Shown here: positions 37,803 to 47,553 of the stretch, one piece after another | How the letters are laid out: each line of letters begins with the position of its first letter | Position numbering within the stretch: position 1 is the stretch's first letter | From: Pseudomonas muyukensis | GTDB taxonomy: Bacteria > Pseudomonadota > Gammaproteobacteria > Pseudomonadales > Pseudomonadaceae | NCBI RefSeq assembly: GCF_019139535.1 | Contig: NZ_CP077073.1 | Location: forward strand, 3,810,501 to 3,874,500 | Reading direction: 5' to 3' | DNA length: 64,000 nucleotides | Made by a program: the position numbers and the translations under genes | Notes under the pieces: generated by a model | What the model was told of the DNA's origin: nothing | Seen by the model: the letters and a program-made list of their open reading frames with translations, nothing else | Databases searched by the model: none

Positions 37803-38729
37803 ATGAACCTCAGCAAGGTCGACCTCAACCTGTTCATCGTCTTCGACGCCATCTACACCGAAGCCAACCTGACCCGCGCCGGGCAAATCGTCGGCATCAC
37901 CCAGCCAGCCGTGTCCAACGCCCTGTCACGCCTGCGCGAAACCTTCAACGACCCGCTGTTCGTGCGCACCGCCCAGGGCATGGTGCCCACGCCCATGGCG
38001 CAGAACATCATCGGCCCGGTGCGCAACGCCCTGTCGCTGCTGCGCACGTCGGTGCAGGAGAGCCGCATCTTCAACCCGCTGCAGGCCAGCAAGACCTTTC
38101 GCATCAGCATGACCGACCTCACCGAGGCGGTGATCCTGCCGCCGCTGTTCCAGCGCCTGCGGCGCCTGGCCCCGGCGCTGGTGATCGAGAGCTTCCTGTG
38201 CAAGCGCCGCGAAACCACCAAGGAACTGGCCGCCGGGCGCCTGGACTTCGCCGTCGACGCACCGCTGAACACCGACCCGCAGGTGCGCCACGTCAAGCTG
38301 ATGCAGGACCACTACGTGTGCGCCATGCGCCCTGGCCATCCGCTGGCCGAGAGCAAGCTGACCCTGGACAGCTACCTGGGCATGACCCACATCCATATTT
38401 CCAGCCGCCGCAACGGCCTGGGCTACGTCGACCTGGCCCTGGGCAAGATGGGCGTGCAGCGCCGCGTGGCGCTGCGCTCGCAACACTACCTGATGGCCTC
38501 GCAGGTGTTGCAGCAGACCGACATGGTGATGACCGTGCCCGAGCGCTTCGCCCGTCGCCACCAGTTGCGCCACCAGCCGTTGCCGGTGGAGATCCCGGCC
38601 CTGGAGACCCACCTGTACTGGCACGAAAGCACCGACCAGGACCCCGCCAACCGCTGGATGCGCGAGCAGATCATCGAGTTGTGCGAGCGGGTGGTGGCCC
38701 AGGACCAGCAGGCGCTGGAAAGCGCCTGA
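37803..38729 (+). CDS. LysR-family regulator
   Basis: A 308-residue LysR regulator of the NodD/LeuO-type branch. The HTH has LFIVFDAIYTEANLTRAGQI and QPAVSNALSRLRETFNDPLF, and the effector-binding domain (about residues 95-300) includes RISMTDLTEAVILPPLFQRL. It is divergent from the acyl-CoA dehydrogenase and probably regulates it. A hairpin-like CTACAGCCCCCCGTAG follows about 120 bp after the stop, ahead of the NifS-like gene. Confidence 0.9.
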   Translation: MNLSKVDLNLFIVFDAIYTEANLTRAGQIVGITQPAVSNALSRLRETFNDPLFVRTAQGMVPTPMAQNIIGPVRNALSLLRTSVQESRIFNPLQASKTFRISMTDLTEAVILPPLFQRLRRLAPALVIESFLCKRRETTKELAAGRLDFAVDAPLNTDPQVRHVKLMQDHYVCAMRPGHPLAESKLTLDSYLGMTHIHISSRRNGLGYVDLALGKMGVQRRVALRSQHYLMASQVLQQTDMVMTVPERFARRHQLRHQPLPVEIPALETHLYWHESTDQDPANRWMREQIIELCERVVAQDQQALESA

Positions 38730-38918
38730 GCGCTGTAATGGTGCATGCCCGCGAGGCGCCAGGAGAAAAATTTTCTTCCTTGCGTTGAAACACGGTTTTT
38801 TTATTTCACAAAGACCGCGAACTACTGGCACATAGGAAAAACATTCACCTACAGCCCCCCGTAGGATGCAGTACATGGACGCCGACAGGCGGCGTCCCTG
38901 CACGGACTCGCCGCAATC

Positions 38919-40073
38919 ATGCCCAGCACCCCGCTCTACTTCGACTACGCCGCCACTACCCCGGCCGATGACCGCGTCATCGCCGCCATGCTCAGTTGCC
39001 TGGGCCGCGACGCCACGTTCGGCAACCCGGCCTCCAGCGGCCATGCCCATGGCCAGGCCGCCCGCGAAGCGGTCGAGCAGGCCCGGGCCCAGGTTGCCGC
39101 GCGGGTTGGCGCCCAGGCCGATGAGCTGGTGTGGACCTCCGGTGCCACCGAATCCAACAACCTGGCGCTCAAAGGCATCGCCCAAGGCTGCGGGCAACCG
39201 GGGCACCTGATCACCAGCCAGCTCGAACACAAGGCCGTGCTCGACACCGCTGCCGAGCTGGAGCGCCTGGGCTGGGCGGTGACCCGCCTGGCGCCGGACG
39301 ACCAGGGCCTGATCCAGCCCGACGCCGTGCGCGCGGCGCTGCGCCCGGACACCCGGCTGGTGTCGCTGATGGCGGTGAACAACGAACTGGGCACGGTCAC
39401 CGACTTCGCCCAGCTCGGCGCCCTGGTACGCGCGCATGGCGCGCTGCTGCATGTGGACGCCGCCCAGGCGGTGGGCAAGGTGCTGATCGACCTGGGCCGG
39501 CAGGCGGTCGACCTGATGTCGTTCTCGGCGCACAAGGTCTATGGCCCCAAGGGCATCGGCGCCTTGTATGTCGGCCCCCGCGCGCGCGCGCTGATGCGCG
39601 CGCAGATGCATGGCGGCGGCCATGAGCGCGGCCTGCGCTCCGGCACCCTGGCCACCCACCAGATCGTCGGCATGGGCAGCGCCTTCGCCCTCGCTGGCCA
39701 ACCGGGCGAACCGGAGTACCAACACATTGCGCACCTGGCCCAGCGGTTGCGCGACGGTCTGCTGGCCCTGCCCGGGGTGAGCCTCAATGGCTGCCCGTTG
39801 CAGCGAATCCCGCATACCTTGAACCTGTGCATCGACGCCAAGGGTTTCAACAGCCTGGCCCTGGCTGGCGAGCTGGCGCTGTCCAGCACCTCGGCGTGCA
39901 ACTCGGCGAGTAATGCGGCCTCGCATGTTCTGCTGGCGCTGGGCCTGGACGAGCGCCAGGCGCGCAACAGCGTGCGCCTGAGCCTGGGGCGTTATACCCA
40001 GGAGGCCGATATCGACGTCGCGCTGGCGGTGTTCGGGCGGGTGGTGAATGGGGCGGCGGTAGCGCTCTGGTAA
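38919..40073 (+). CDS. Cysteine desulfurase-like class V aminotransferase (NifS/IscS-like)
   Basis: A 384-residue PLP enzyme. The family N-terminus is YFDYAATTPADDRVIAAM. The ATESNN motif, the PLP lysine K206 in SFSAHKVYGPKGIGALY and the catalytic-loop cysteine C327 in STSACNSASNAASHVL are all present, so desulfurase activity is possible. It is not in an isc or suf operon: the neighbours are a LysR gene and a LysE remnant. It may serve a specialised sulfur transfer. ATG 38919 has no strong ribosome binding site, but the conserved N-terminus fixes the start. Confidence 0.85.
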   Translation: MPSTPLYFDYAATTPADDRVIAAMLSCLGRDATFGNPASSGHAHGQAAREAVEQARAQVAARVGAQADELVWTSGATESNNLALKGIAQGCGQPGHLITSQLEHKAVLDTAAELERLGWAVTRLAPDDQGLIQPDAVRAALRPDTRLVSLMAVNNELGTVTDFAQLGALVRAHGALLHVDAAQAVGKVLIDLGRQAVDLMSFSAHKVYGPKGIGALYVGPRARALMRAQMHGGGHERGLRSGTLATHQIVGMGSAFALAGQPGEPEYQHIAHLAQRLRDGLLALPGVSLNGCPLQRIPHTLNLCIDAKGFNSLALAGELALSSTSACNSASNAASHVLLALGLDERQARNSVRLSLGRYTQEADIDVALAVFGRVVNGAAVALW

Positions 40074-40082
40074 GCAGAACCA

Positions 40083-40226
40083 GGCAGTAGCTTGAACGGC
40101 GCCGTGGCCATGGGCGTGGACGCCCTGCTGGTGTCGCTGCCCACGGCGTTCCTGCTGTTGAAGCTGGCCGGCGCGGCCTGGCTGATCTCCTTCGGCCTGC
40201 GCCAGCTGCAGGCCCGGGCGGTGTAA
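40083..40226 (+). pseudogene. Truncated LysE-family exporter remnant
   Basis: In one frame the sequence reads SLNGAVAMGVDALLVSLPTA then FLLLKLAGAAWLISFGLRQL and a TAA at 40224-40226. This matches the middle of a LysE exporter (helix 2-3 with SPTAF-like and KLAGAAYL-like motifs) followed by an early stop. There is no family N-terminus or PGP motif. It begins within 20 bp of the NifS-like stop and is followed at once by the REP array, so the rest was probably lost when repeats expanded. Confidence 0.6.
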
Positions 40227-40249
40227 GCCCGGCACACCTGTGTCGTCTG

Positions 40250-40745
40250 TTTCGCCAGCAAGGCTGGCTCCTACAGCGCACGGGGCATCGTCGTGTAGGA
40301 GCCAGCTTGCTGGCGAACCAAGCGACGCGGTAGATGGCACCGGCTGCGCCGGTGTTCGCCGGCAAGCCGGTTCCTACAACGCTTACGGCCTGCAATACCC
40401 GTAGGAGCCAGCTTGCTGGCGAACCAGGCGACGGGGTGGCTGGCACCGGCTGCGCCGGTGTTCGCCGGCAAGCCGGCTCCTACAACGCTTACGGCCTGCA
40501 ATACCCGTAGGAGCCAGCTTGCTGGCGAACCAGGCGACGCGGTGGCTGGCACCGGCTGCGCCGGTGTTCGCCGGCAAGCCGGCTCCTACAACGCTTACGG
40601 CCTGCAACACCCGTAGGAGCCAGCTTGCTGGCGAACCAGGCGACGCGGTGGCTGGCACCGGCTGCGCCGGTGTTCGCCGGCAAGCCGGCTCCTACAACGC
40701 TTACGGCCTGCAACACCCGTAGCCAGCCTTGCTGGCGAACACCGC
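40250..40745. repeat. Tandem array of 106-bp REP units
   Basis: GTAGGAGCCAGCTTGCTGGCGAA-type cores begin at 40295, 40401, 40507 and 40613, with a truncated unit at 40719, an exact 106-bp period. Each unit has that core, GGCACCGGCTGCGCCGGTG, and an inverted TTCGCCGGCAAGCCGGCTCC core plus ACGCTTACGGCCTGCA. The unit differs in length and sequence from the 131-132-bp array at 26.3 kb. No gene lies in this 543-bp gap. Confidence 0.93.
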
Positions 40746-40769
40746 CAACGCCGGTGCCAACCTGCGCCA

Positions 40770-41423
40770 TCAGAGGAAGGTGAACACCTCGGCAGCCGGC
40801 AGGCGCGACTTGCTCAGCCCGGCGTTGAAGTCTTCCTCGCTGCGATAGCCCAGGCTCAACAGCACCACGCTGGTGTAGCCACGCTCACGCAGGCCCAGCT
40901 CGGCATCCAGGGCCTTGGCATCGAAACCTTCGATCGGCGTGGCGTCCAGCCCATGGGCGGCGGCGCCCAGCAACGCGGTACCCAGGGCCAGGTAGACCTG
41001 TTTCTCCATCCAGTGCTGCACGTCCTTGAAGTCATGGCGGTGCAGGTTCACATAACCGCGACGCGTCTGGTCCTGGGTATCGCGCGACTGCTCCGTGCGA
41101 AAACGGCCGTCGCTGGCCTCCTGCTGCAACACCGCCTGCAGGTGGGCTTCGGTCATCTCGGTACGGGCGGCGAACACCAGCACATGGGAGGCATCGCGAA
41201 TTTTCGGGCTGTTGTAGGCAAAGCGTTCATCGGTGGCCTTGGCCAGGCGCGCCTTGCCTTCGGCGCTGTCGGCGACGATGAAGTGCCAGGGCTGCGAGTT
41301 GACCGACGAAGGGCTGTGACGCAGTTGCTCGAGCAAGGCATCAAGGGTGGCCTGAGGGATCTTGCGGCTGGCATCGTAGGCTTTGGTGGTGTAACGGCGC
41401 TTGGCGAGAGTAACGGTGTCCAT
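40770..41423 (-). CDS. Oxygen-insensitive NAD(P)H nitroreductase (NfsB-like)
   Basis: A 217-residue FMN-dependent nitroreductase. The N-terminal signature MDTVTLAKRRYTTKAYD and the FMN-binding LRHSPSSVNSQPWHFIVA are typical of NfsB. The C-terminal LGYRSEEDFNAGLSKSRLP also matches. The family reduces nitroaromatics and quinones. It is divergent from a LysR gene with about 100 bp between, so the LysR protein probably regulates it. Confidence 0.9.
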   Translation of the reverse strand: MDTVTLAKRRYTTKAYDASRKIPQATLDALLEQLRHSPSSVNSQPWHFIVADSAEGKARLAKATDERFAYNSPKIRDASHVLVFAARTEMTEAHLQAVLQQEASDGRFRTEQSRDTQDQTRRGYVNLHRHDFKDVQHWMEKQVYLALGTALLGAAAHGLDATPIEGFDAKALDAELGLRERGYTSVVLLSLGYRSEEDFNAGLSKSRLPAAEVFTFL

Positions 41424-41526
41424 CTACGGCAATTCCTCAAGGGATCGTGAATGAGGCAAATCTTATCTTCCCGCCACGAAAGAAAAACCAGCACAATGCA
41501 GCAACACTTTCATCCCTGGAGTGAAA

Positions 41527-42447
41527 ATGCTGCGTATCACCGACCTGGAACTGTTCACCCGGGCCAGCGCCCTGGGCAGTTTCACCGCGGCCGCCCACGA
41601 GGCCGACCTGCTGCCGGGCCAAGTGGCGGCGGCGGTCAAGCGCCTGGAACGCGAGCTCGATGTGCGGCTGTTCGCCCGCACCACCCGCAGCCTGCGCCTG
41701 ACCGCCGAGGGCGAGCTGTACCTGCCCACTGCCCAGCGGGTGCTCGAAGCCCTGCGCCAGGGCCGCGAAGACCTGCATGGCAGCCACAGCTGCCTACGCG
41801 GCGTGCTGCAGGTGGCGGCGCCTTCGGACATGGGCCGCAACCTGCTGCGGCCATGGCTCAGCGCATTTCGCCGCGAGCATCCAGGGCTGGGCCTGCGGTT
41901 CTTTCTCTCCGACCAGTTGGCCGACCTGTACCGCGACCCGGTGGATGTCGCCATCCGCTACGGCCTGAACGAAGACGCCAACTACATCGCCCTGCCCCTG
42001 GCGCCGTGGAATCGCCGGGTGCTGGTGGCCTCGCCCGACTACCTGGCCCGCCATGGCCGCCCGCGCAGCCCCGACGACCTGCTGCAGCACGACTGCCTGC
42101 TGTACCTGCAACAGAGCCGGGTGTACGACAAGTGGCGCCTGGGCAACCGCACCGTGCAGGTGCGCGGGCCGCTGTTCAGCGACGACGCCGATGTGGTGCG
42201 GCGCTGGGCCCTGGAGGGCGAAGGGATCGTCTACAAGTCGTGGCTGGATGTCAGCCGCAACGTCGCCGCCGGCGAACTGGAGGTGCTGTTGCCCGAGCAC
42301 CCGGGCGAGCTGACCCCAGTGACCCTGGTGTGCCCGCACCGCAAGCAGCTCACCCCTGCCGTGGCGCAGTTGCACCAGTGGCTGGGCGAACGCTTCGCCA
42401 CCCTGCGCCCGGAGGAGATGTTGCAGCGCCTGGCACCGGGCGTATAG
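41527..42447 (+). CDS. LysR-family regulator
   Basis: A 306-residue regulator of the CrgA/AaeR-like group. The N-terminal HTH has MLRITDLELFTRASALGSFT and GQVAAAVKRLERELDVRLFA, and the substrate domain (about residues 90-290) includes LQVAAPSDMGRNLLRPWL. ATG 41527 has CTGGAG 5 bp upstream; a GTG two codons earlier is less likely. It is divergent from the nitroreductase and 34 bp upstream of a LysE gene, and could control either. Confidence 0.9.
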   Translation: MLRITDLELFTRASALGSFTAAAHEADLLPGQVAAAVKRLERELDVRLFARTTRSLRLTAEGELYLPTAQRVLEALRQGREDLHGSHSCLRGVLQVAAPSDMGRNLLRPWLSAFRREHPGLGLRFFLSDQLADLYRDPVDVAIRYGLNEDANYIALPLAPWNRRVLVASPDYLARHGRPRSPDDLLQHDCLLYLQQSRVYDKWRLGNRTVQVRGPLFSDDADVVRRWALEGEGIVYKSWLDVSRNVAAGELEVLLPEHPGELTPVTLVCPHRKQLTPAVAQLHQWLGERFATLRPEEMLQRLAPGV

Positions 42448-42481
42448 TGCATCCACCGCCGACTGCAAGGAGCTGCCTGCG

Positions 42482-43096
42482 ATGCCGAGCCTGGAATTTC
42501 TGCTTACCGCCCTGATCATCGTGCTGATCCCCGGCAGCGGGGTCATCCTCACCGTCTCCAGTGCCCTGGTGGCCGGGCGCCGCGCCTGCCTGTGGACCGC
42601 CTCGGGCTGCACCCTGGGCATCGTCCCGCACCTGCTGGCCTCGGTGCTGGGCCTGTCGGCGCTGCTGCACACCAGCGCCCTGGCGTTCCAGGGGCTGAAG
42701 TTCGCCGGCGTCGCCTACCTGCTGTACCTGGCCTACGCCACCTGGCGCGATCGCGCGGCCTTCGCCGTGGACGCCAAGGCCGCCCCCGCCAGTGCCGGGC
42801 AGCTGGTGCTCAAGGCCTGTCTGCTGAACATCCTCAACCCCAAGCTGACGCTGTTCTTCCTGGCTTTCCTGCCGCAGTTCATCGACCCGCACGCGGGCTC
42901 CGCGACCGGGCAGATGCTCGGCCTGAGCGCCGTGTTCATGGCCATGACCTTCGTCGTGTTCGTGCTCTACGGCCTGCTCGCCCACCTGTTCCGCCGCGCG
43001 GTGATCGACTCGCCCAAGGTCCAGGCCTGGCTGCGCCGCGGCTTTGCCGCCTCGTTCGCCGGGCTGGGCATCAACCTGGCGTTCGCCCAGCGTTGA
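42482..43096 (+). CDS. LysE-family exporter
   Basis: A 204-residue six-helix exporter. The N-terminal motif LIIVLIPGSGVILTVSSALV is a PGP variant (PGS), and the mid-protein motif is NILNPKLTLFFLAFLPQF. The loss of the second Pro is a departure from the family motif. It follows the LysR gene by 34 bp and may be its cotranscribed target. AAGGAG precedes the ATG. Confidence 0.88.
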   Translation: MPSLEFLLTALIIVLIPGSGVILTVSSALVAGRRACLWTASGCTLGIVPHLLASVLGLSALLHTSALAFQGLKFAGVAYLLYLAYATWRDRAAFAVDAKAAPASAGQLVLKACLLNILNPKLTLFFLAFLPQFIDPHAGSATGQMLGLSAVFMAMTFVVFVLYGLLAHLFRRAVIDSPKVQAWLRRGFAASFAGLGINLAFAQR

Positions 43097-43171
43097 TGGC
43101 TGCACAATCGTTCTAAACCGCCGGCAGGTTCTGCGCTAAGGTAAGCGCCTCGACGCAGCACGGCCATCGCC

Positions 43172-44002
43172 ATGAACAACTGGATCGACCTCAGACAAGA
43201 CGCCGACAGCGGCATCGAGTCGGTGCGCGCGCACTTCGTCGGCCACGCCTACGACCCGCACTGGCACGACAGCTTCCTGGTGGGCTTCACCGAGCAAGGC
43301 GTGCAGCAGTTCAACTGCCGCCGCCAGCGCCATCAGAGCACGCCTGGGCAAGTGTTCCTGCTGGAGCCCGCCGACCTGCACGACGGCCACGCACCGACCG
43401 CGGACGGCTTCACCTACTCCACGCTGTACCTGGACCCCAACTGGCTCGATACCGAGTTGCGCGCGCTGTTCGAGCAGGCACCGCGGGACGCCCTGCCCGG
43501 TTTCAGCGCCCTGCTGCACCATGACTCGCGGTTGGCCGGGGCCACCGCCCGGGCGTTCACGACGGTCCATCAGCAGGAGCTGCGCATCGTCCGCCAGACC
43601 GCCCTGGACGACCTGCTGGCCTGCCTCACCGGCCACCTGCACTGGCGCAAGCGCCTGGACCCCGACCCACGCCTGCCGCTGACCGCGCAGCTTGCCCGCG
43701 ACTACCTGCATGCCCACCTGGACCAGGACATCGGCCTGGCCGAGCTGGCCCAGGTGTGCGGCGTCGACCGCTTCCGCCTGACCCGCGCCTTCAAGGCCGC
43801 CTTCGGCCTGGCCCCGCACGCCTACCTGATCCAGCTGCGCCTGGCCCGGGCGCGACGCCTGCTGGCCGGTGGCCAGACGCCCGCCGCCGTGGCCTCGGCC
43901 CTGGGCTTCGCCGACCAGAGCCACCTGGGTCGCTGGTTCCGCCGCGCCTACCGACTGACCCCGGCGGACTACCGCAAGCGCTGCTCAAACCTTCCAGACT
44001 GA
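43172..44002 (+). CDS. AraC-family regulator
   Basis: A 276-residue regulator. The N-terminal cupin-like sensor domain (about residues 1-160) has HAYDPHWHDSFLVGFTEQGV and LLEPADLHDGHA. The C-terminal double HTH (about 170-270) has IGLAELAQVCGVDRFRLTRA and ALGFADQSHLGRWFRRAYRL. Such AsnC-like cupin AraC proteins often control an adjacent LysE exporter. The LysE gene at 44052 starts 50 bp downstream. Confidence 0.9.
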   Translation: MNNWIDLRQDADSGIESVRAHFVGHAYDPHWHDSFLVGFTEQGVQQFNCRRQRHQSTPGQVFLLEPADLHDGHAPTADGFTYSTLYLDPNWLDTELRALFEQAPRDALPGFSALLHHDSRLAGATARAFTTVHQQELRIVRQTALDDLLACLTGHLHWRKRLDPDPRLPLTAQLARDYLHAHLDQDIGLAELAQVCGVDRFRLTRAFKAAFGLAPHAYLIQLRLARARRLLAGGQTPAAVASALGFADQSHLGRWFRRAYRLTPADYRKRCSNLPD

Positions 44003-44051
44003 ACACCCGCCCAAGGCGAGCATGGGGCTTCGAACAACCGGAGCTTTCGCC

Positions 44052-44636
44052 ATGTCGCATACGCTGTTGCCCTTCATCCTCTTCGCCGTCGCCGCCAGTA
44101 TCAGCCCGGGGCCGACCAACCTGCTGATCCTCGCCCATGGCGCCCGTCACGGCCTGCGCGCCAGCGCCGCGCCAATCATCGCCGCCTGTCTGGCGGCGGC
44201 CTTGGTGGTGCTGATGGTCGGGCTTGGCTTGGGGCAAGTACTGCTGCGCTACCCGCTGGCGCAGCAGGCGATGAGCTGGGCGGGGGCGCTGTGGCTGAGC
44301 TGGCTGGCGTGGAAGATGCTACGCAGCGCCGGTGCGCCGCTGGCGCAAGGCACCAGCGCTGGGCTGGCGCCACTGAGCGCGGCGACCTTGCAGGTGGTCA
44401 ACCCCAAGGTCTGGGTGACGGCGGTGGCCATGGTCGGCCTGTTCGCCAGCCCGGCGTTGCCGATGTGGTGGCTGACCCTGGTGTTTTTGCTGGTGGCCTT
44501 GCCAAGCATGACCGCCTGGGCGCTGATGGGGGTGGGCAGCGCCCGCTGGTTACGCTCGCCACGGCGGTTGCGCGGGTTCAACCAGGGGTTGGCGGGGTTG
44601 TTGCTGGTGTCGGCGTGGTCGGCCTTGCTGATCTGA
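44052..44636 (+). CDS. LysE-family exporter
   Basis: A 194-residue exporter with the N-terminal motif FAVAASISPGPTNLLILAHG and the mid-protein motif ATLQVVNPKVWVTAVAMVGL. ATG 44052 has GGAG 8 bp upstream; the 10 extra residues of the longer frame are rejected. The gene follows the AraC regulator by about 50 bp in the same direction, which suggests coregulation. It is the fourth intact LysE gene in the region. Confidence 0.88.
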   Translation: MSHTLLPFILFAVAASISPGPTNLLILAHGARHGLRASAAPIIAACLAAALVVLMVGLGLGQVLLRYPLAQQAMSWAGALWLSWLAWKMLRSAGAPLAQGTSAGLAPLSAATLQVVNPKVWVTAVAMVGLFASPALPMWWLTLVFLLVALPSMTAWALMGVGSARWLRSPRRLRGFNQGLAGLLLVSAWSALLI

Positions 44637-44702
44637 AGGGTGGCAGCGAGCATGCCGCTACTCGCCGAGCAAGCCCGCCCCCTGTGCCCCGCCGCCGCCC
44701 AA

Positions 44703-45989
<1,287 letters not shown>

Positions 45990-46119
45990 TTATTGAAAGG
46001 ATGCCCGGCATGGTACGCATCAAGCCCCAGCCTCACAACCACAGGCGCGGACGGAGTACCATGCACCGTTTTGATGCACCCTTCCTGACAACATTGCGGA
46101 ACAAGGAGTTCGATCCGCC

Positions 46120-47436
46120 ATGAACAAGCAGCACCCCCAGCAGCAGTGGCGCGAGGCGGTGATCGCCCATGCCGAGGCCGTCAACCAGTACGTCGCGCAG
46201 GGCCGCGCGCACGGATGGGACGATCTCGCGCAGCCGCCGGCGCCGGCCACCGGGCACCTGCTCGAGGCCTGGCAGGCCGCCCTGCTGGCGATCAACCGGC
46301 CTGGCGTCGACGAGCCGCAGCGCCAGCTGTTCCGCGAAGCCTGGCCGCCTGCGCACCAGCCGCTGGTGCCGTTACTCGACGCACAGGCCCAGTGGGTCGG
46401 CCCCCTGTTGCTGCTGGAGGACGGCAGCCTGCTGGCGCGGGTCGGCCTGCCCCAGGACAAGGGCCAGGTGCTGCGCATCGACGCCCACAGCGTCACCCCG
46501 GTGATCGGCATCAGCCATTTCGGCCGCTGCCCGCAACGGCGCTACTATGCCCTGGCCAACGCCGAGGGGGTGCGCGTCACCGATGGCTGGGGCGGCCCGC
46601 TGGTGGCCCGGCTGGCCTGGCCCCACGGCCTGGAGGGGCTGCCCCCGGGCTATCCGTTCGAACCGCTGGACCTGCCGCCGGCGCCCATCACGCTCACGCC
46701 CTTCCCTTGCGGCCAGCGGGTGCTGCTGGTGAGCGACGACGGCATCTTCGTGCTCGCCGCCAGCGGCGCCACCCGCCTGCTGCCGCGCCAGCAGGCCATC
46801 CTCGACGACCTGCTGCGCGGCGTCGACCCGGATGACATCGCCCTGGGCCTGGCCATGGCGCACGCGGCCCTGGCCCCGGATGGCCGACTGATCGCCCTGG
46901 GCGAGCAATATGGGCGCCACCTGGTGCTGGACGACCAGCTGCAACCGGTGGCGGCCATCGGCCCGGCCAGCGAGTGCCCGCATTTCGCCCTGTTCAACCG
47001 CCGTGGCGACCAGTTGCTGCTCAATGCCTGCCACCGCTACCAAGGCGCCAGCCTCGGCGTGCGGGTCGCCGACCTGCCTGGCCTTGATACCGAGCCCGGC
47101 AGCGACCATCCACGCACGCCGCTGCTACACCAGGGGGCGCGCATCCATTCCGGGGTCGCCCGCCACGGCGAGTACATCGTCGGCGATGCCCATGGCTACC
47201 TGCGCGCCTTTGGCGAGGACGGTGGCGAACACTGGCAGCACTACCTCGGCTCGACCATCAGCGCCCTGGACATCAGCGCCGACGGCCGCACCCTGGTGGC
47301 GGCCAGCCACGCCGGGTTCATCTCGTTGATCGCCCTGGACAGCGGCCGGCCGCAATGGCAGATCGGCACCGGCGCCCACGCCGAGGTGCGGCGCTGGGTA
47401 TGCTGGAAAGGCTTCGACGCGCCCCTGGCCTGGTAA
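46120..47436 (+). CDS. Cytoplasmic beta-propeller protein, function unknown
   Basis: A 438-residue protein without signal peptide or membrane helix. A helical N-terminal region (about 1-100, HAEAVNQYVAQGRAHGWDDL) is followed by WD/PQQ-like repeats from about 110, seen as recurring blades: GRLIALGEQYGRHLVLDDQL, ARHGEYIVGDAHGYLRAFGE and SALDISADGRTLVAASHAGF. It resembles WD40-like proteins found scattered in Pseudomonas. No operon partner is visible: the upstream MFS gene is divergent and a hairpin (47474-47503) separates it from the cyclase gene. I do not recognise a specific function. Confidence 0.7.
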   Translation: MNKQHPQQQWREAVIAHAEAVNQYVAQGRAHGWDDLAQPPAPATGHLLEAWQAALLAINRPGVDEPQRQLFREAWPPAHQPLVPLLDAQAQWVGPLLLLEDGSLLARVGLPQDKGQVLRIDAHSVTPVIGISHFGRCPQRRYYALANAEGVRVTDGWGGPLVARLAWPHGLEGLPPGYPFEPLDLPPAPITLTPFPCGQRVLLVSDDGIFVLAASGATRLLPRQQAILDDLLRGVDPDDIALGLAMAHAALAPDGRLIALGEQYGRHLVLDDQLQPVAAIGPASECPHFALFNRRGDQLLLNACHRYQGASLGVRVADLPGLDTEPGSDHPRTPLLHQGARIHSGVARHGEYIVGDAHGYLRAFGEDGGEHWQHYLGSTISALDISADGRTLVAASHAGFISLIALDSGRPQWQIGTGAHAEVRRWVCWKGFDAPLAW

Positions 47437-47473
47437 CACCCGCGCTCTTTGCCTGCCAGGCAAAAGTCATTGT

Positions 47474-47503
47474 CCCGGCGCCGGCTTTTTCCCCGGCGCC
47501 GGG
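47474..47503. terminator. Strong GC hairpin after the propeller gene
   Basis: An 11-bp perfect stem (CCCGGCGCCGG with CCGGCGCCGGG) surrounds a T-rich loop. There is no T-run after the stem, so it may be a stabilising hairpin rather than a true terminator. A second hairpin (TTTGCCTG-CCAGGCAAA) is just upstream. Confidence 0.5.
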
Positions 47504-47553
47504 CTGCCCAGAATCCACTCCTGACAACGCCTTGCCCCTTCAGGAGACACCCC

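Noticed and set aside
40250..40745. CRISPR array
   Set aside because: The 106-bp unit is identical throughout, including the part that would be the spacer, so it is a tandem REP array.
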